DNA of 60,353 nt, from the NCBI GenBank assembly GCA_937923795.1, contig CALDWI010000001.1, forward strand, positions 1 to 60,353, in the 5' to 3' direction. Both the position numbers and the translations under genes were made by a program. Positions 59,725 through 60,353 of this stretch are shown one piece after another. This DNA is from an uncultured Collinsella sp. GTDB lineage: Bacteria > Actinomycetota > Coriobacteriia > Coriobacteriales > Coriobacteriaceae. Position 1 is the stretch's first letter; every line of letters begins with the position of its first letter. The notes beneath the pieces were generated by a model. It saw only the letters and a program-made list of their open reading frames with translations. It did no database searches and was not told the origin of the DNA.

Positions 59725-60081
59725 CTAGTTCAGACGGCTCTTGAGCGCGTCGATATGGATGCCGATCTTAAGGCTGGCGGGATCGATCTGGGCAATCTCC
59801 TGCAAAGTGAAGGCAACGGAGCTCGAAAGATTGTGGCAGACGGACTTCATGTTGACGCCGTTCTCGAGCACGACGTGAAGATCGACCGTAAGGCCGTCCT
59901 CGTCGGCGGAGACAAGCACGCCCTTGCGGAGGCGCTGACCGGCAAGCAGGCGCACGCTCTCGGCGCCCTGGAGCTGCTCGGCCATACCGACGACGCCATA
60001 GCACGTCATCGCGGCATAACCGGCAATATCGGCAATAACGTCGTTCGAGACGCTCAGGCTGCCGTTAATGGTCTCAGACAC
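59725..60081 (-). CDS. Asp23/Gls24 family protein (YloU-like, second copy)
   Basis: A 118-residue family member of the YloU type, which in Gram-positive bacteria lies directly before the DAK2 gene, as here. It reads SNDVIADIAGYAAMTCYGVVGM, VLVSADEDGLTVDLHVVLENG and HNLSSSVAFTLQEI. A GTG start at 60081 has AAGGAG with six-base spacing; a longer frame is less likely. Function is not established; it may help organise the FakA/envelope system. Confidence 0.88.
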   Translation of the reverse strand: MSETINGSLSVSNDVIADIAGYAAMTCYGVVGMAEQLQGAESVRLLAGQRLRKGVLVSADEDGLTVDLHVVLENGVNMKSVCHNLSSSVAFTLQEIAQIDPASLKIGIHIDALKSRLN

Positions 60082-60242
60082 AAGAATCTCCTTTTCTTGG
60101 TGCTCGCGGCACCATGTCGTGGGAGCAATCATTGCAATATTCTACAACGACCGCGCCATGTTGAGGTGGCGGGCCTCGGGATTACATCCTCGACACGAAA
60201 TGTTGATACGGTAACGTTCGCGCCAAGCGATCGCGACATGAA

Positions 60243-60270
60243 AAAACCCGCCGCATAAGCGACGGGTTTT
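60243..60270 (-). terminator. Intrinsic terminator of tRNA-Asn
   Basis: AAAACCCGCCGC (60243-60254) pairs with GCGACGGGTTTT (60259-60270) with one mismatch. On the minus strand the stem is followed by TTTTTTC. It lies seven bases beyond the tRNA 3' end. Confidence 0.85.
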
Positions 60271-60276
60271 ACAACC

Positions 60277-60351
60277 TGGCTCCCCGGGTAGGACTCGAAC
60301 CTACAACAGCGCGGTTAACAGCCGCGTGCTCTACCATTGAGCTACCGAGGA
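60277..60351 (-). tRNA. tRNA-Asn (anticodon GTT)
   Basis: On the minus strand the acceptor strand TCCTCGG pairs with CCGGGGA. The D-arm TAGCTCAATGGTAGAGCA, the anticodon stem GCGGC with loop TGTTAAC (GTT) and the T-arm GTAGGTTCGAGTCCTAC are complete. The CCA end is encoded (complement of 60277-60279). Its 5' end is two bases from the window edge. Confidence 0.96.
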
Positions 60352-60353
60352 AT

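Overview
The window reads as chromosomal DNA of a high-GC, Gram-positive gut-type actinobacterium of class Coriobacteriia, probably close to Collinsella. This is inferred from gene content and protein style, not from a database match. Supporting features are strong GC-rich codon bias (which produces long open frames opposite real genes), a Gram-positive cell-envelope and SMC cluster, a T-box in front of ileS, a B. subtilis-type ThyA and a complete fructose PTS. Almost every gene lies on the minus strand. The plus-strand genes are an RpiR regulator, a glycerol-dehydrogenase family gene, a DUF134/NifX-like fusion and a broken cobalamin adenosyltransferase gene.

Layout, left to right. 1-1608: partial tRNA-Glu and the CCA-adding enzyme. 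1.8-9.8 kb: a self-contained fructose phosphotransferase island (two tandem PfkB-type 1-phosphofructokinases, enzyme I, HPr, a BCA-type fructose permease and a divergent RpiR regulator), broken up by hairpins and terminators. 9.8-16.2 kb: pepP-type peptidase, then efp, asp23-like, nusB, xseB, tlyA, nadK and recN. 16.3-23.0 kb: alaS, ruvX, mltG, yqeG, aroK and an AroB-like gene that has lost its catalytic motifs. 23.2-26.3 kb: a PerM/AI-2E exporter, a SigB/SigF-type sigma factor, a degenerate RsbW-like protein and a DUF948-like coiled coil, in one overlapping operon. 26.4-32.6 kb: rarA, dgt, an orphan prepilin peptidase, a membrane glycosyltransferase, an RluD-type synthase and lspA. 32.6-36.1 kb: two foldback elements, ileS and its Ile T-box leader. 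36.3-45.2 kb: glycerol dehydrogenase, DUF523, ftsH, the btuR remnant, a MATE exporter, a SpoU methyltransferase, folA, thyA, and the DUF134/NifX-like gene with paired operators. 45.2-60.1 kb: the conserved Gram-positive series asp23-like, fakA, recG, rsmD, coaD, coiled coil, yceD, rpmF, plsX, acpP, rnc, smc, ftsY, ffh. The window ends with tRNA-Asn.

How the parts work together. The fructose island carries every protein needed to move phosphate from PEP to fructose and then make fructose 1,6-bisphosphate. The sigma, anti-sigma-like and membrane genes form a compact stress-regulatory unit. The right-hand cluster couples phospholipid initiation (FakA, PlsX, ACP), ribosome and RNA maturation (L32, YceD, RNase III, RsmD), chromosome organisation (SMC, RecG) and protein targeting (FtsY, Ffh).

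Most of the window is ordinary housekeeping DNA. The unexplained parts are several intergenic foldback elements (two share a loop sequence and look like REP elements), the twin-operator DUF134/NifX-like metal-tail gene, the AroB-like pseudoenzyme beside shikimate kinase, and the internally deleted adenosyltransferase. No CRISPR array, insertion sequence, prophage or replication origin was seen.
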